Assembly (NCBI GenBank): GCA_030522415.1
Contig: CM060108.1
Location: 53,732,452 to 53,796,451, forward strand
Length of the DNA: 64,000 bases
Direction: 5' to 3'
From: Channallabes apus
Taxonomy: Eukaryota > Chordata > Actinopteri > Siluriformes > Clariidae
Shown here piece by piece: positions 30,557-41,106 of the stretch; position 1 is the first letter of the stretch, and each line of letters starts with the position of its first letter. Under the pieces are notes generated by a model. The model made no database searches and was not told the DNA's origin. It was given only the letters and a program-made list of their open reading frames with translations. A program made the translations under genes and the position numbers.

Positions 30557-33327
30557 ATACTGCGGGGCGATGAGGTATCGCTCAGATACTGCGGGGCGAG
30601 ACCATTTAATGCCTTATATGTCAAGAGTAGTATTTTAAAATCAATGCGAAATTTCACAGGGAGCCAATGCAGTGAAGATAGGATAGGGGTGATGTGCTCA
30701 TATCTTCTGGTTCTAGTGAGGACTCTCGCTGCTGCATTCTGGACTAGCTGAAGCTTGTTTATGCACCTAACTGGACAACCAGACAGTAAGGCATTACAAT
30801 AGTCCAACCTAGAAGTGATGAAAGCATGAACAAGTTTTTCTGCATCGTTTAGCGACAATATATTTCTTATTTTGGCGATATTTCTGAGGTGAAAGAATGC
30901 TATCCTGGTGATATTGTCTACATGAGCTTCAAATGAAAGGCTGGAATCTATAATCACGCCGAGGTCTTTTACTGTTGCACTTGACGGAACAGAAAGGCCA
31001 TCTAAAGTTACGGTGTGATCTAAGATTTTACTTCTAGCTGTATGCGGTCCTATGACTAGAACTTCTGTCTTATCCGGATTAAGCAGAAGGAAGTTAATTA
31101 GCATCCAATTTCTTATGTCCTGCACACATTGCTCAACTTTAGTACGATGGTTTTTCTCATCAGGTTTTGTTGAGACGTATAGCTGTGTGTCGTCAGCATA
31201 ACAATGAAAACTAATACCATGCTTACGGATTATGTTGCCCAGAGGAAGCATGTAAAGGGAAAAAAGCAGTGGGCCTAAAACTGAACCCTGCGGAACGCCA
31301 AACTCCACTAGAGAACATGCAGAATAATCACCATTTAAGTCTATATACTGATAACGATCGGTCAAATAGGATCTGAGCCAGGAGAGGGCTGTACCCTTAA
31401 TTCCTACTACATTTTCTAATCTGTGAAGAAGAATAGCATGATCAATGGTGTCAAAAGCTGCATTGAGGTCGAGTAATACAAGCATAGTTACACAACCCTG
31501 ATCAGAGGCCAATAGGAGGTCATTTACTACTTTAACGAGTGCTGTTTCTGTGCTGTGATGAGGCCTAAATCCTGACTGATACAGTTCATGTATGCCATTT
31601 CTATGTAGATATGAGCATAGCTGCTCCGCTACTATCTTTTCCAGAATCTTAGAGATAAAGGGGAGGTTTGATATTGGCCTGTAATTGGACAGCTGAAAGG
31701 GGTCGAGGTCAGGTTTCTTAATTATTGGTTTAATAACTGCTACTTTAAAAGATTTTGGAACATAACCAATGCTGAGTGAGGAATTAATTATTCTCAACAG
31801 CGGTTCTGGTATTACTGGTACTATCTGTTTAAGAAAATGTGTCGGTATAGGATCTAATATACAGGTTGATGAATTTGCAGAAGAGATGAGTGAAATTAGT
31901 TCATTCTCTTCAAGAGGAGTAAAGTATTCTAGGTTTGAATCTGACATGGCTAGGTTAACATCTGTATCAATTACATTGTTTGGTTTCAAAGCCTCAATTT
32001 TATGCCTGATATTTACAATTTTATTATTAAAAAAGTTTATGAAGTCCTCACTATTGCATGATGTTGTTGTGGAGATTTCTGTAGTGGTCTTATTTCTGGT
32101 TAATTTGGCTACGGTATTAAATAAAAATCTAGGATTATTTTTATTTTCTTCTATAAGAGTGGAGAGATACGTTGATCTAGCTACACTAAGAGCTTTCCTA
32201 TAGTTCAGGATGCTCTCTTTCCATGCTATTTGAAATACCAACAATTTAGTTTGACGCCATTTACGCTCTAATTTCCGAGCAGTCTGTTTTAAAGTGCGCT
32301 TGTGATCGTTATACCAGGGAGCGAGTTTCTTATCTCTAATAATTTTTCTTTTAGCTGGAGCTACATTATCTAAGGTACAACGAAGTGTCGACTCTAAATA
32401 TTCAGTCGCCTGATCAAGTTCTGTGGGGTCAGACGGTGGCCTAATCGAAGTTGGTAACTCTGGGAGATTACTGATAAAACTCTGTGTGGTAGTTGATGTG
32501 AATGTACGTTTAATACGGTAGCGCGGTGCTGTGCGTACATTATCACTGTGACACACTTGAATGGAGACAAGATAGTGATCTGAGATCATTTCAGACAGTG
32601 GAATTGTGAATACATTTCTTATAATTAATCCGAAGAATATTACTAAATCTAAAGTGTGACCTGCTTTATGAGTGGGTCCTACTACACACTGATTTACGCC
32701 TACGGAGTCCAGTATGGATATAAATGCTGTTCTCAGAGGGTCTTCTGGATTCTCAAAATGAATGTTAAAATCTCCAGCAATTAACACTTTGTCTACAGAA
32801 ACGACCAGGTCTGAGATGAAATCTGCAAATTCACTAAGAAATTCAGAATACGGCCCTGGAGGTCTGTAAATTATAATTAGTGGAATCGACTGAGCTGATT
32901 TAATATACTTAAATAGACTTATGTTACTATAGAGAATTTCAAATTAGTTAAATTTGTGTCCGTGTTTTTGTACGATAGACAGATTATCATTATGAATAAC
33001 TGTGACTCCTCTACCAGTTAACCGAGGCTGGTGTTTGTAGCTGTATCCAGGAGGACTAGCTTCATTTAGAGCTACATACTCATCCTGTTTAACCCATGTT
33101 TCAGTTAAACAGAGTATATTAAACGCCTGATCTGTGATAATTTCATTAACAATAACTGCTTTTGATGCGAGAGATCTAATATTTAACAATCCTATCTTCA
33201 GATCAGAGGTGCCCGCTGCGCATTCAGTATGATCTGACTTTGTGGTCTTTATGTTAATTAAATTATTGAAACAGACTTTGAGTCTTTCTACATTTTTGCT
33301 TAGATCGGGGAACAGACACAGTCTCAA
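30557..33327 (-). pseudogene. L2-like ORF2 (endonuclease + reverse transcriptase), one stop, C-terminus lost
   Basis: The frame from MRLCLFPDL at 33327 reads through endonuclease blocks IGLLNIRSLASKA, ILCLTETWV and GRGVTVIHND, meets a TAA at 32944-32946, then continues in the same frame ([34 protein letters not shown]). RT blocks are complete: [69 protein letters not shown] and [11 protein letters not shown] (catalytic YADD). The last recognisable part is [10 protein letters not shown], after which about 20 unrelated codons lead to a stop at 30526. One stop plus the missing C-terminal end make it inactive; otherwise it is unusually well kept. Clade: L2 within the CR1/L2 group. Confidence 0.9.
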
Positions 33328-33415
33328 TAAGGTGAACCCTGAGTGACGACTCTATGCAGCTAGCAGACGGTTGGTTTAGCCTGTCTGTCTGCTCCCTGGC
33401 CTGGGCTCTGGATTG

Positions 33416-34321
33416 TCACCGATTAACTAGACCTCTACTGAGACTATGAGCTATACTACAGGAAATGAGAGCAGCACCTTCCCGAGTGGGATGGACACCG
33501 TCCCGCCCTAACAGGCCAGCTTTGCCCTCAAAGGTCTTCCAATTATCTATGTAGCCCACATTATTTTTGGAGCACCTCCTGGACATCCAGCGGTTCAGCG
33601 ACCATAACCTGCTGTAAGCTATGTCACCATGTCTCATTGGAATGGGACCAGAGCATATTACCTCATCGGACATCGCCTTCGCTAATTTAAACACCTCTGT
33701 AAAGTTACTCTTACTAACCTCTGACTGACGAAGGCGTATATCGTTAGCTCCAACATGTACCACTATCTTAGAGAACCTGTGCTGTCCTAGAGCCCTAAGA
33801 TTACCTGCTATGTCCGGTGCTCTGGCTCCCGGGATACACCTAACCACTGCCGCTGGCGCCCCTAAAGGTCTAGCTAATGTCACGTGCCTCAGTATAGAGT
33901 CTCCTATAACCAGAGCTCTTTCAGGTTTCTCAGCGGGTGCAGCACTGAGGAGAGCAAACCTGTTGGACACGTGAGGCGCAGAGGAGGTGTGCTCCAGTGG
34001 GCTAGCCTTAGCGTTAGCTTTGGCTGAACGAGTATGCCGCCGAGTCGTCACCCACTCGCCCCGCTGTGAGGGCTCTAATGCCGGAGTCGGGGGCTGTTTA
34101 TCTCCGCCTGTGGCACCCAGACTGTCCGCTACGGGAATAACGCTGCTCTCACACTGTCTAACCCTCTCTAAAGTCTGGATGCGCTCCTCTAACGCTGATA
34201 TCTTCTCCGTCAGAGTGCTCACTAACACACACCTATCACAAATAAAGTTATCACTAATGACGGAGGAAGAATGTCTAAACATCCTGCACTCTACACACTG
34301 AACAAGCTGAACGGTAGACAT
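33416..34321 (-). CDS. L2-like ORF1: zinc-binding N-terminus, coiled coil, SGNH/GDSL esterase (301 aa)
   Basis: An intact ORF of 301 residues. Residues 9-31 form a Cys-rich module (CVEC at 9-12, CDRC at 28-31). Residues 36-54 are a leucine-heptad coiled coil (LTEKISALEERIQTLERV). After a basic/Pro-rich linker comes an SGNH hydrolase-like domain: block I GDSILRH with the nucleophile candidate Ser 142, block III HVGANDIR, and block V DGVHPT with Asp 274 and His 277. Esterase-type ORF1 proteins are known from CR1 and L2 elements, where they are thought to bind RNA or membranes as ribonucleoprotein components. All putative catalytic residues are present and no stop occurs, although the partner ORF2 is broken. 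It lies 88 bp upstream of ORF2, as in a two-ORF LINE transcript. Confidence 0.9.
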   Translation of the reverse strand: MSTVQLVQCVECRMFRHSSSVISDNFICDRCVLVSTLTEKISALEERIQTLERVRQCESSVIPVADSLGATGGDKQPPTPALEPSQRGEWVTTRRHTRSAKANAKASPLEHTSSAPHVSNRFALLSAAPAEKPERALVIGDSILRHVTLARPLGAPAAVVRCIPGARAPDIAGNLRALGQHRFSKIVVHVGANDIRLRQSEVSKSNFTEVFKLAKAMSDEVICSGPIPMRHGDIAYSRLWSLNRWMSRRCSKNNVGYIDNWKTFEGKAGLLGRDGVHPTREGAALISCSIAHSLSRGLVNR

Positions 34322-34660
34322 TATAACGTACCTCTGTTTCGGAGTTTTAGTTCTTTGGAGATGAATTCCGTTTGTTGTTCAGAAGTTGTTTCAAATTTCT
34401 TGCCCTCTTAGATCTGATATTAACATGCTGAATCTTTCCTGTTGCTAACTTTGTCTCCTCTTGGATCTGTTCTTAAACATCCGAATGCTCCCACACTCAC
34501 CTTCTCATTCTCTCTTTATGTCTCCCTCTCTATCTCCCTCTGTCTCCTTCCCCCTCTCCCCCAACTCGAGCCAACATCTTGTGATTCGTCTCTGGACGGA
34601 CACCTCTCTGTCTTCCTCTTCTTTGATTCTTCAGGATCTCACCAGGACATTTACAATGGT

Positions 34661-34868
34661 TTATGTTCTTTGTACTAACATATGTCGATGGCACAGCCAT
34701 TTGGTCAAACATATAAAACCCCATCTTTTACTGTTTATAAACTTTCTGACAGACAACGTTTGGGGGTGTTTGACTAAATCTCTCCTGGCACCAAAAAAAA
34801 AGCTTACTGAAGCACAGCGGACAGACCGAGCTACTCGCTTCTTGTACTACACAACTGTAAAAACTTTA
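34661..34868. other. Unassigned junction DNA
   Basis: Between the L2 5' UTR and the duplicated ZNF upstream segment. No gene or terminal repeat recognised. Confidence 0.4.
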
Positions 34869-35143
34869 CATGCACCCATGTCCAAATAAACTGGCATAAT
34901 TCCCCTTTAGAGTAATCCAGGAAAGGTGAAAATAACAGAAATCTAAGTAAAAGAGAAAGACAAACTATTTTACGATTTAGCGATATACTGCTTTAAAAAT
35001 TATTAAATAATTTTTTGTTCATGTTCCATTAAAAATGAACCACACATATTTGTAAATCTTTATTTAAATTTAAGCATTTGGCAGATCCTCTTATCCAGAG
35101 TGACTTATAAAAAGTGTTTTGAAGTTATGATACTGGATAGATA

Positions 35144-35829
35144 CAAACCGGATTCCAAAAAAGTTGGGACACTAAACAAATTGTGAATAAAAACTGAATG
35201 CAATGATGTGGAGATGGCAAATGTCAATATTTTATTCAGAATAGAACATAGATGACAGATCAAAAGTTTAATCAGAGAAAATTGATAATTTTAAAGGAAA
35301 AATATGTTGATTCCAAATTTCACGGTGTCAACAAATCCCAAAAAAGTTGGGACAAGGCCATTTTCACCACTGTGTGGCATCTCCCCTTCTTCTTACAACA
35401 CTCAACAGACATCTGGGGACCGAGGAGACCAGTTTCTCAAGTTTAGAAATAGGAATGCTCTCCCATTCTTGTCTAATACAGGCCTCTAACTGTTCAATCG
35501 TCTTGGGCCTTCTTTGTCGCACCTTCCTCTTTATGATGTGCTATAGGGGAAAGATCTGGACTGCAGACTGGCCATTTCAGTACCCGGATCCTTCTCCTAC
35601 GCAGCCATGATGTTGTGATTGATGCAGAATGTGGTCTGGCATTATCTTGTTGAAAAATGCAGGGTCTTCCCTGAAAGAGATGACTAGATGTTGTTCTAGA
35701 ACCTGAATATATTTTTCTGCATTGATGGTGCCTTTCCAGACATGCAAGCTGCCCATGCCACACGCACTCATGCAACCCCATACCATCAGAGATGCAGGCT
35801 TCTGAACTGAGCGTTGATAACAACTTGGT
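35144..35829 (-). mobile_element. Tc1-like transposon C, copy 3, truncated
   Basis: The terminus CAAACCGGATTCCAAAAAAG follows TA at 35142-35143. Minus-strand transposase pieces FQQDNARPHSASI, VLKWPVCSPDLSPI and MVWGCMSACGMG are readable. It stops within the transposase and abuts a LINE relic. Confidence 0.85.
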
Positions 35830-36270
35830 AACACTTTGTAGACAAGCATTAGGGTTTTGAATTTGATGGAGAATTTGGGAAGGTTAAAAAAAACGAGATG
35901 TGCTGCTGCATTCTGGATCAGATGCAAAGGACGAATAATGGACAGAGGCAGACTTGCCAGGAGTGAGTTGCAGTAGTCCAGTCTTAAAATAACAAGGAAC
36001 TGAACGAACACCCGAGTAGCCTGTGAAGAAAGAAATGGGCGGATTCTTCTGATGTTGTAAAAAAGAAATCGATGTACTGGGAAAATGACAGATGATTGTC
36101 CACAGTAACCCCAAGATTGTAGGCAGTGACGGAAGGAGTGACCTGATTGTTGTCCAAGAAGATCACCAGGTCTTGACCTAGTAGGGGATGAATTGCCAGG
36201 GATGAACAGCAGTTCGGTTTTACTCAAATTGAGCTTCAGCTGATACAACACATTATCATGTCTTACCATG
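35830..36270 (-). mobile_element. L2/CR1-type LINE relic, RT C-terminal region (paralog of 21890-22450)
   Basis: Reads LNLSKTELLFIPGNS, YNIRRIRPFLSSQATRVF, LDYCNSLLASLPLSIIRPL and KFKTLMLVYKVL. The open frame fuses LINE and Tc1 sequence (to 35577) by chance. Confidence 0.82.
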
Positions 36271-36822
36271 AAAAATGAGAAATGTTTGGGAGAAAGTGCA
36301 TTGATTTACCATTTTGATGTTTTTCTTTTATTAGGAAACTGTAACATTTTAAATGAGAATTCTGCAGCCTCTTGCTTGTGAGAGAGAGAGAGATCTCCTC
36401 TACAATATGATTAGCCTACAATAAAGGACGTGTGCGTCATGAGAAATAATAGAAACATAATATAATAAACAAGTTTCTGTAACATGCGGTGTACTACATG
36501 ATATAAGTGTGATATCCTCGTGAGACCCAAAAGAAAAAAGGTTTTCATATTAAATTTTTTTTTAATATACCATAAGTGATATGTCAGAAACATGTCTCAG
36601 ATTTTTTTTTATGTCATTTATTTATTAGTTAGAAAAAAATGTCCCTTGTAATGGACATTTGGTCTTGCTTTGTCGATAGAAGTAGAATGATTTTCAGTTC
36701 TATTTAGTAATATATAATATAGTTATAGAGTTATATAATTATAATATAATATAATAAATAATATAGTTGGAAGCAACAATGAGCGGGCCGAAGCACTGCA
36801 CCATCACCACCCGGGCAAAGCT

Positions 36823-36876
36823 ATGATGTCACTCAATGTGATGTCACTGAACATGATGTCACTCAATATGATGTTC
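36823..36876. repeat. Short tandem repeat of GATGTCACT-type units
   Basis: Four imperfect units of about 15-16 bp (ATGATGTCACTCAATGTG and variants) inside the piggyBac element. Confidence 0.7.
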
Positions 36877-37226
36877 CACAGAAGGTTCTTAACCACTTTT
36901 TGGTGTATGTTTAAGGCATTGTCACAGATGACCAGTGTGAGATATCAAAAATTTGCATCATCAATGTTTTTAGATCACATTGGCCCGGTTTGGTGTCGAT
37001 TGCATAATTCCCTATGAAGAATGTATTGAATTCTTCAGGTGTGTTTTGGCAGACAAAATAACTTACTTCCTGTTGAGTTGAGCCCATGACATGCAATGTT
37101 AAATTTGTTTAGCTCAATGAGCTGTCATTCGTGCAAGTGTGTATGAGCTATGCAGCAAAATCTCATGTGAGGGTTCTGAGCCACGCCTGGGACCCAGACT
37201 TTCTGACATCTCAATGGCAGCAGATT

Positions 37227-38281
37227 TCAATGTCTGCCAATTTTTGAGCATGTTGAAGCCCAAAATAGTGAAAAAAAAAATTCCTCGGAAAACCATAGGG
37301 CTCTCCACACACTATGATGACATAGTGTGATGTCATAGTGCGTGGGCGCTATTAAGATGCATATGTATATAGTTTCCCAGAGGTCTGATATGTAGTGGAT
37401 GCAACTGTTTGTGGCAGCCAGATCAAAGCAACATAGGATGGTGCGGACAGTCCATTTCCTTTTGTAGCTTGACATTGGATAGAGGCTGATCATGTGGTCC
37501 ACTCCGCCCATGTTTTTATTAAGCTCGGTTACAACGACAGGTATAGATGCAGTAATATGGCACTTGTCTTTTGTTGACCATTTTGGGCAGATATCCCGAG
37601 GCTCTATTCCATGGATGGAAGATGCCAAAGGACCTTTTTCTGTTGCCCAGCCATTTTGTTATAGCAAACTCTGAGTGTTTCCTGACTATTATCTCTGATG
37701 CGCCTCTCTCCTGTTCATTGTCACTGGACATTTAAGACTTACAGATCTAAAAAAGATGACGATTCGATTCTACATAATAGTCCCTGTTGCCAGGAGAGTG
37801 TTTTCCTTTAAGCAATCCAGCACTTTGATAGAGGTGAAATACTGGTGTAGGTATAGGTGGGATCCTCCTGGTAGTGACCCTGCCATTTTGTCCAAACCCC
37901 ACCTGCTTGTCTTGAAATGTGTTTTGACTCCTGTAGACTTCAAAATTAAGCACCAAACCACTGGGACTGGGAAACACAATGGCCCTGCGACCAGTGAGAT
38001 TTGGTTTCGCAGGTTTACATTGGCACACAAGACAGTGATCTGTAAAACGAATCATTTGCTCATCTTTGCCAGCTTTGAGGGACCTTGATCAATTGAGCCA
38101 GCCTTGATGACTGTTGGTTTCTGTTTAAAAGAGGCCTGACCTTCCAAAGAGCATTCTCTTTTTTCTGATCATCCAGGATGGTAAGGTCATTTGATGGACT
38201 GATGAAGTTTAAAAAATCTGTACCTGGTTCTCGCGTTGGCAGTAATGGTCTTTCTGTAATGGCATTGTCTATCCTACCCAA
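37227..38281 (-). pseudogene. piggyBac-family transposase, multiple frameshifts
   Basis: On the minus strand, N to C: a region with KVRPLLNRNQQ near 38130 (counterpart of the K-I-R-P-L-x block of the family); GLVLNFEVY near 37930 (the VLDFEIY-like block); HQYFTSIKVLDCLKENTLLATGTI near 37800, split here as YFTSIKVLDCLKE and ATGTI; then KWLGNRK near 37650; and finally NKNMGGVDHM with RKWTVRTILCCFDLAATNS near 37480-37400, matching the family's MGGVD and DLALVN-type segments. These fall in three frames, so at least two frameshifts separate them. The protein would catalyse excision and TTAA insertion in an intact element. The remaining 36516-37226 is 3' sequence of the element without clear coding content. 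Confidence 0.85.
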
Positions 38282-39716
38282 TACATATGAAGTTTAGTGT
38301 ATAAAATGGGATAAAGCAAGTCCCACTGTCGCCTACAAAGGACATGCCCTTCTAAAATTGTAATATAATGTAGTTAAAATCTTCACAAATAAAAAACAAT
38401 ATCATAAGAAAAAATAACTACATGCTGTATTTTAAAATGTGATCACTTAAACCTCATACTGCCATAGAATGTGCTTGCTGCAATTGCCGCCAATCTAGAA
38501 AGACAGGACATCTGTTGGTCACACCCCCACTTGTGTGACATCAATAGAAAGGGAGTATGTACTCTTTACAGAACATTAGGAAACTAACACAGTGCATGCA
38601 TGGTGTTTGAAATAAAGACCACAGTATCATGTCCCCCACAGAGGTCAAAAATGAATTACTGGGTCTCAGGAAGGATATATGAATACAAGTGAACTGGCAT
38701 TCTCTAGACATGAGCCGGGGATCACCTGCCTTCAGTGCAGATGCTTTAAACATTTCACCACAAAGGAAGGTGTGGGATTCAGTGACTGAAACCTCCTTTT
38801 TTATTTTCCAAGATGAATACAACATTTACAAAAGACAGCCACAACTGTGAATGTGCATCTCTTTGTCCACAGGTGTGACTTTGCAAAGTGTTGCCAAAAA
38901 AAAACAAAAAACACTCATGACCTCTCATAAGCATGACATTAATATAGCCATACTTAGCTGAGTTATTTATTTATGTAAACCAAGCTGGTGCAGTATTATT
39001 GACTTCTACATAAAAGTGCATTTTGGCTGACATTTGAAAAAAGAAAAAAATATTTTTGTGTATGAGAGTGACAGAGCAAGATGACATCCTTGATATAATG
39101 ACCAAAAAAATATGTGGCCAATGCAGTAACTTCCATTGGTACGGTGTCTTATATGAACCAAAGGTCAGACCATTAAAGCATAATTCGTGATGGTACTCAG
39201 ACACAGACACTGTATACATCACAAGATGACAAGCTTGATTTGATCATGAAAATATGCTGACAATGCAAGACTGCAGTTAACTGAAGCAGTCACTGCTCCA
39301 CCTGGCGGGACTATACAGCATTGCAACCAGATTATTAGAACAGCGCAAGAGGGCATTTATGGGGCGGGGCTTCGTTCACTGCATCATCGCGGGTGATCAG
39401 AGTCCGAGCAAGGAAAGGTTACGGATCGGGGAAGGTCTCACATGACTTCTACTGCATGGTGTATGTGCGTGGGGAGCTGTTGTTCGCTCGCTGAGCTGTG
39501 AGTTTTGGGATTAGCTGGTTATCAAGCCGCGCTTAGAAGAGAGCTGGAAATGCGCTGAGAGCAATACCTGATCCTAAGATTGGAAGTCACATTGAAAGTC
39601 GGTGGTGAGTTGATTGGGGAGTGGTGTAGGAGGCATCGGCCGATGGCCTGTATAGATCCGGTAGCGGTGTCTCCCCGCAACTTCTGCGTCGGCCACTCCA
39701 TATCAACTTTATCAAA

Positions 39717-40833
39717 ATGGCGGGGAAGAGTACGGATGGTATGGAATATAGTGAGCAAGAGGGGACTGGTAGTGATGAGAGCAGAGAAAGTGACTGAGAA
39801 GAAGTAAGGAGAGGAAATTCAGTAAGGAAAAGTACTAGTCATAAGAGAAAGAAAAAAGGTGAGGCTAGCACAACTGGAACGGAAAGTGAAGGTAGAGATG
39901 ATGAAGGAGAGTGTCAAAGAAAGATTGGTTAATATAGTGGTACGATTTGATGGAGAGGGAGGAGTTAAAAGGATGGACCTACTTAAATTAACAAAAATAA
40001 TAAGAGGGCAAATAGGAGAAGTAAAATATGCAAGAATCTTGGGAGATGGAAATTTACTTATAGGTTGTAATAGTGTGGAGCAGATGGAAAAGGCAATGAA
40101 GATGAGTTGTATGGGAAAAATTTAAATAGTCAAAGTAGTACTGTAAGAGTAGGAAGAAGAATGGGTGGTAGTAAGGGAGTGATATATGGAATTCCTCTTA
40201 CTGTAAATAAAAAAGGGCTAATTGAGGATATGAAGGCACAAAACAAGTCAGTTAAAAGTGCAGTAAGACTGACAAGGGGAGTAGGAAAAGTAGAAACCGA
40301 ATCTGTCTTGATTGAGTTTGAATCAAAGGAAGTGCCGAAATAGATACATTATGGATTTATGAGATATAGAGTGAGGGAATATATGCCTAAGCCAGTGAGA
40401 TGCTATAATTGCCAAGAATTTGGGCATGTACTGTACCTAAGGTTTGCAAAGGAAAAAGAAGATGTGCCGGGTGCAGCAGAGACCACGATTATGGGAAATG
40501 TGGGGAAGAAGTGAAGCCGAAGTGCTGTATCTGCTGTCACAGTGTTTCATTTTGGGGATGTGAAATGATGAAAAAGCAAGTGAAAATACAGCAAGTAAGA
40601 GTGAAGGAAAACGTTTATTATTCTGAGGCTGTTGAAAAGTCAGAAAAAGAAAATAAAGTCTTAAAAGGGAATCTATGGAGAGAGAAGTCCAACAAGAACG
40701 TAAAGATCAGTGGGAGGAGACGAAGAAAATGGTGACATTTATAGCAGGAGTAATAAATGCTACAGCTGAAATCAGATCTACAACAGAAAGAATTCAGATT
40801 ATAGTAAAAGCAGCAATACATCACCTAGATATG
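39717..40833 (+). pseudogene. I-type LINE ORF1 (gag-like, CCHC knuckles), decayed
   Basis: It starts ATGGCGGGGAAG and reads MAGKSTDG before early stops. Later segments in other frames give VKYARILGDGNLLIGCNS (39859-40125), IYGIPLTVNKKGLIEDM (40107-40343), then the zinc-knuckle region CYNCQEFGH (about 40402) and CAGCSRDHDYGKC, CCICC (40409-40600). Cys/His spacing fits retroviral-type CCHC knuckles that bind the element's RNA. The frame changes several times. It is cut at 40833 by a Rex1-like LINE. Confidence 0.8.
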
Positions 40834-41106
40834 CAAGATGGCGCCGGTGAGGTCGGCTGCCGTCACGACTGCTCCGACCACCTTTTCTTTGTTTTTGTTT
40901 TTTAAGTTAGTTTTCAGTGTTTTAAAATCGGCAAAATCACCACCATTGAGTACATTAGGTATGATAGAGACACTCTTGTTTCTATTGGTATACAATGTAC
41001 TCACAATTCGACGGTTTTAACTCCGGATCCGAGCTGGCCGAGTGAGATCCTGAGGGAGAACAATGGACGCGACGCGAAGCGGAGACCTCGAGGCAGACGA
41101 GCTGGT

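Larger units (their letters stand above)
30557..34660 (-). mobile_element. L2-like non-LTR retrotransposon, nearly full-length, 3'-truncated
   Basis: Minus-strand order is 5' UTR (upstream of 34321, boundary uncertain), ORF1 (34321-33416) and ORF2 (33327-30557). The 3' end of ORF2 and the tail are missing: the element joins a Tc1 fragment at about 30556. LINEs normally lose the 5' end, so a later deletion or recombination is likely. Confidence 0.88.
36516..38674 (-). mobile_element. piggyBac-like transposon, decayed
   Basis: Ends CCTCGTGAGACCCA (36516) and the complement of TGGGTCTCAGGAAGG (38674) form short imperfect inverted repeats. ATAT occurs on both sides (36512-36515, 38675-38678) instead of the usual TTAA. 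The empty site GTGTGATCTATGAATAC is visible at 22735-22751. It encodes a frameshifted piggyBac transposase. Confidence 0.85.
34869..39470 (+). repeat. Duplicated ZNF upstream segment, copy near ZNF-D (with insertions)
   Basis: Colinear with 21484-23421 and, past the 1.2-kb insertion there, with 24598-24640 (GGGGAAGGTCTCACATG). It is interrupted by a Tc1-like fragment (35144-35829) and a piggyBac element (36516-38674). It ends at about 39470, where the I-type LINE begins; the ZNF-D 5' exon follows only at 49096. Confidence 0.82.

Noticed and set aside
34442..34889. Two overlapping plus-strand frames of 78 and 142 codons
   Set aside because: Pyrimidine-rich 5'-UTR side of the L2 element plus junction DNA; no domain and no conservation visible.
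35577..36269. 230-codon apparent fusion protein
   Set aside because: A chance in-frame join of an L2-type LINE relic and a Tc1-like transposase fragment across a transposon boundary.
36823..36876. Possible CRISPR-like repeat array
   Set aside because: Units are contiguous without spacers and lie inside a fish piggyBac relic.
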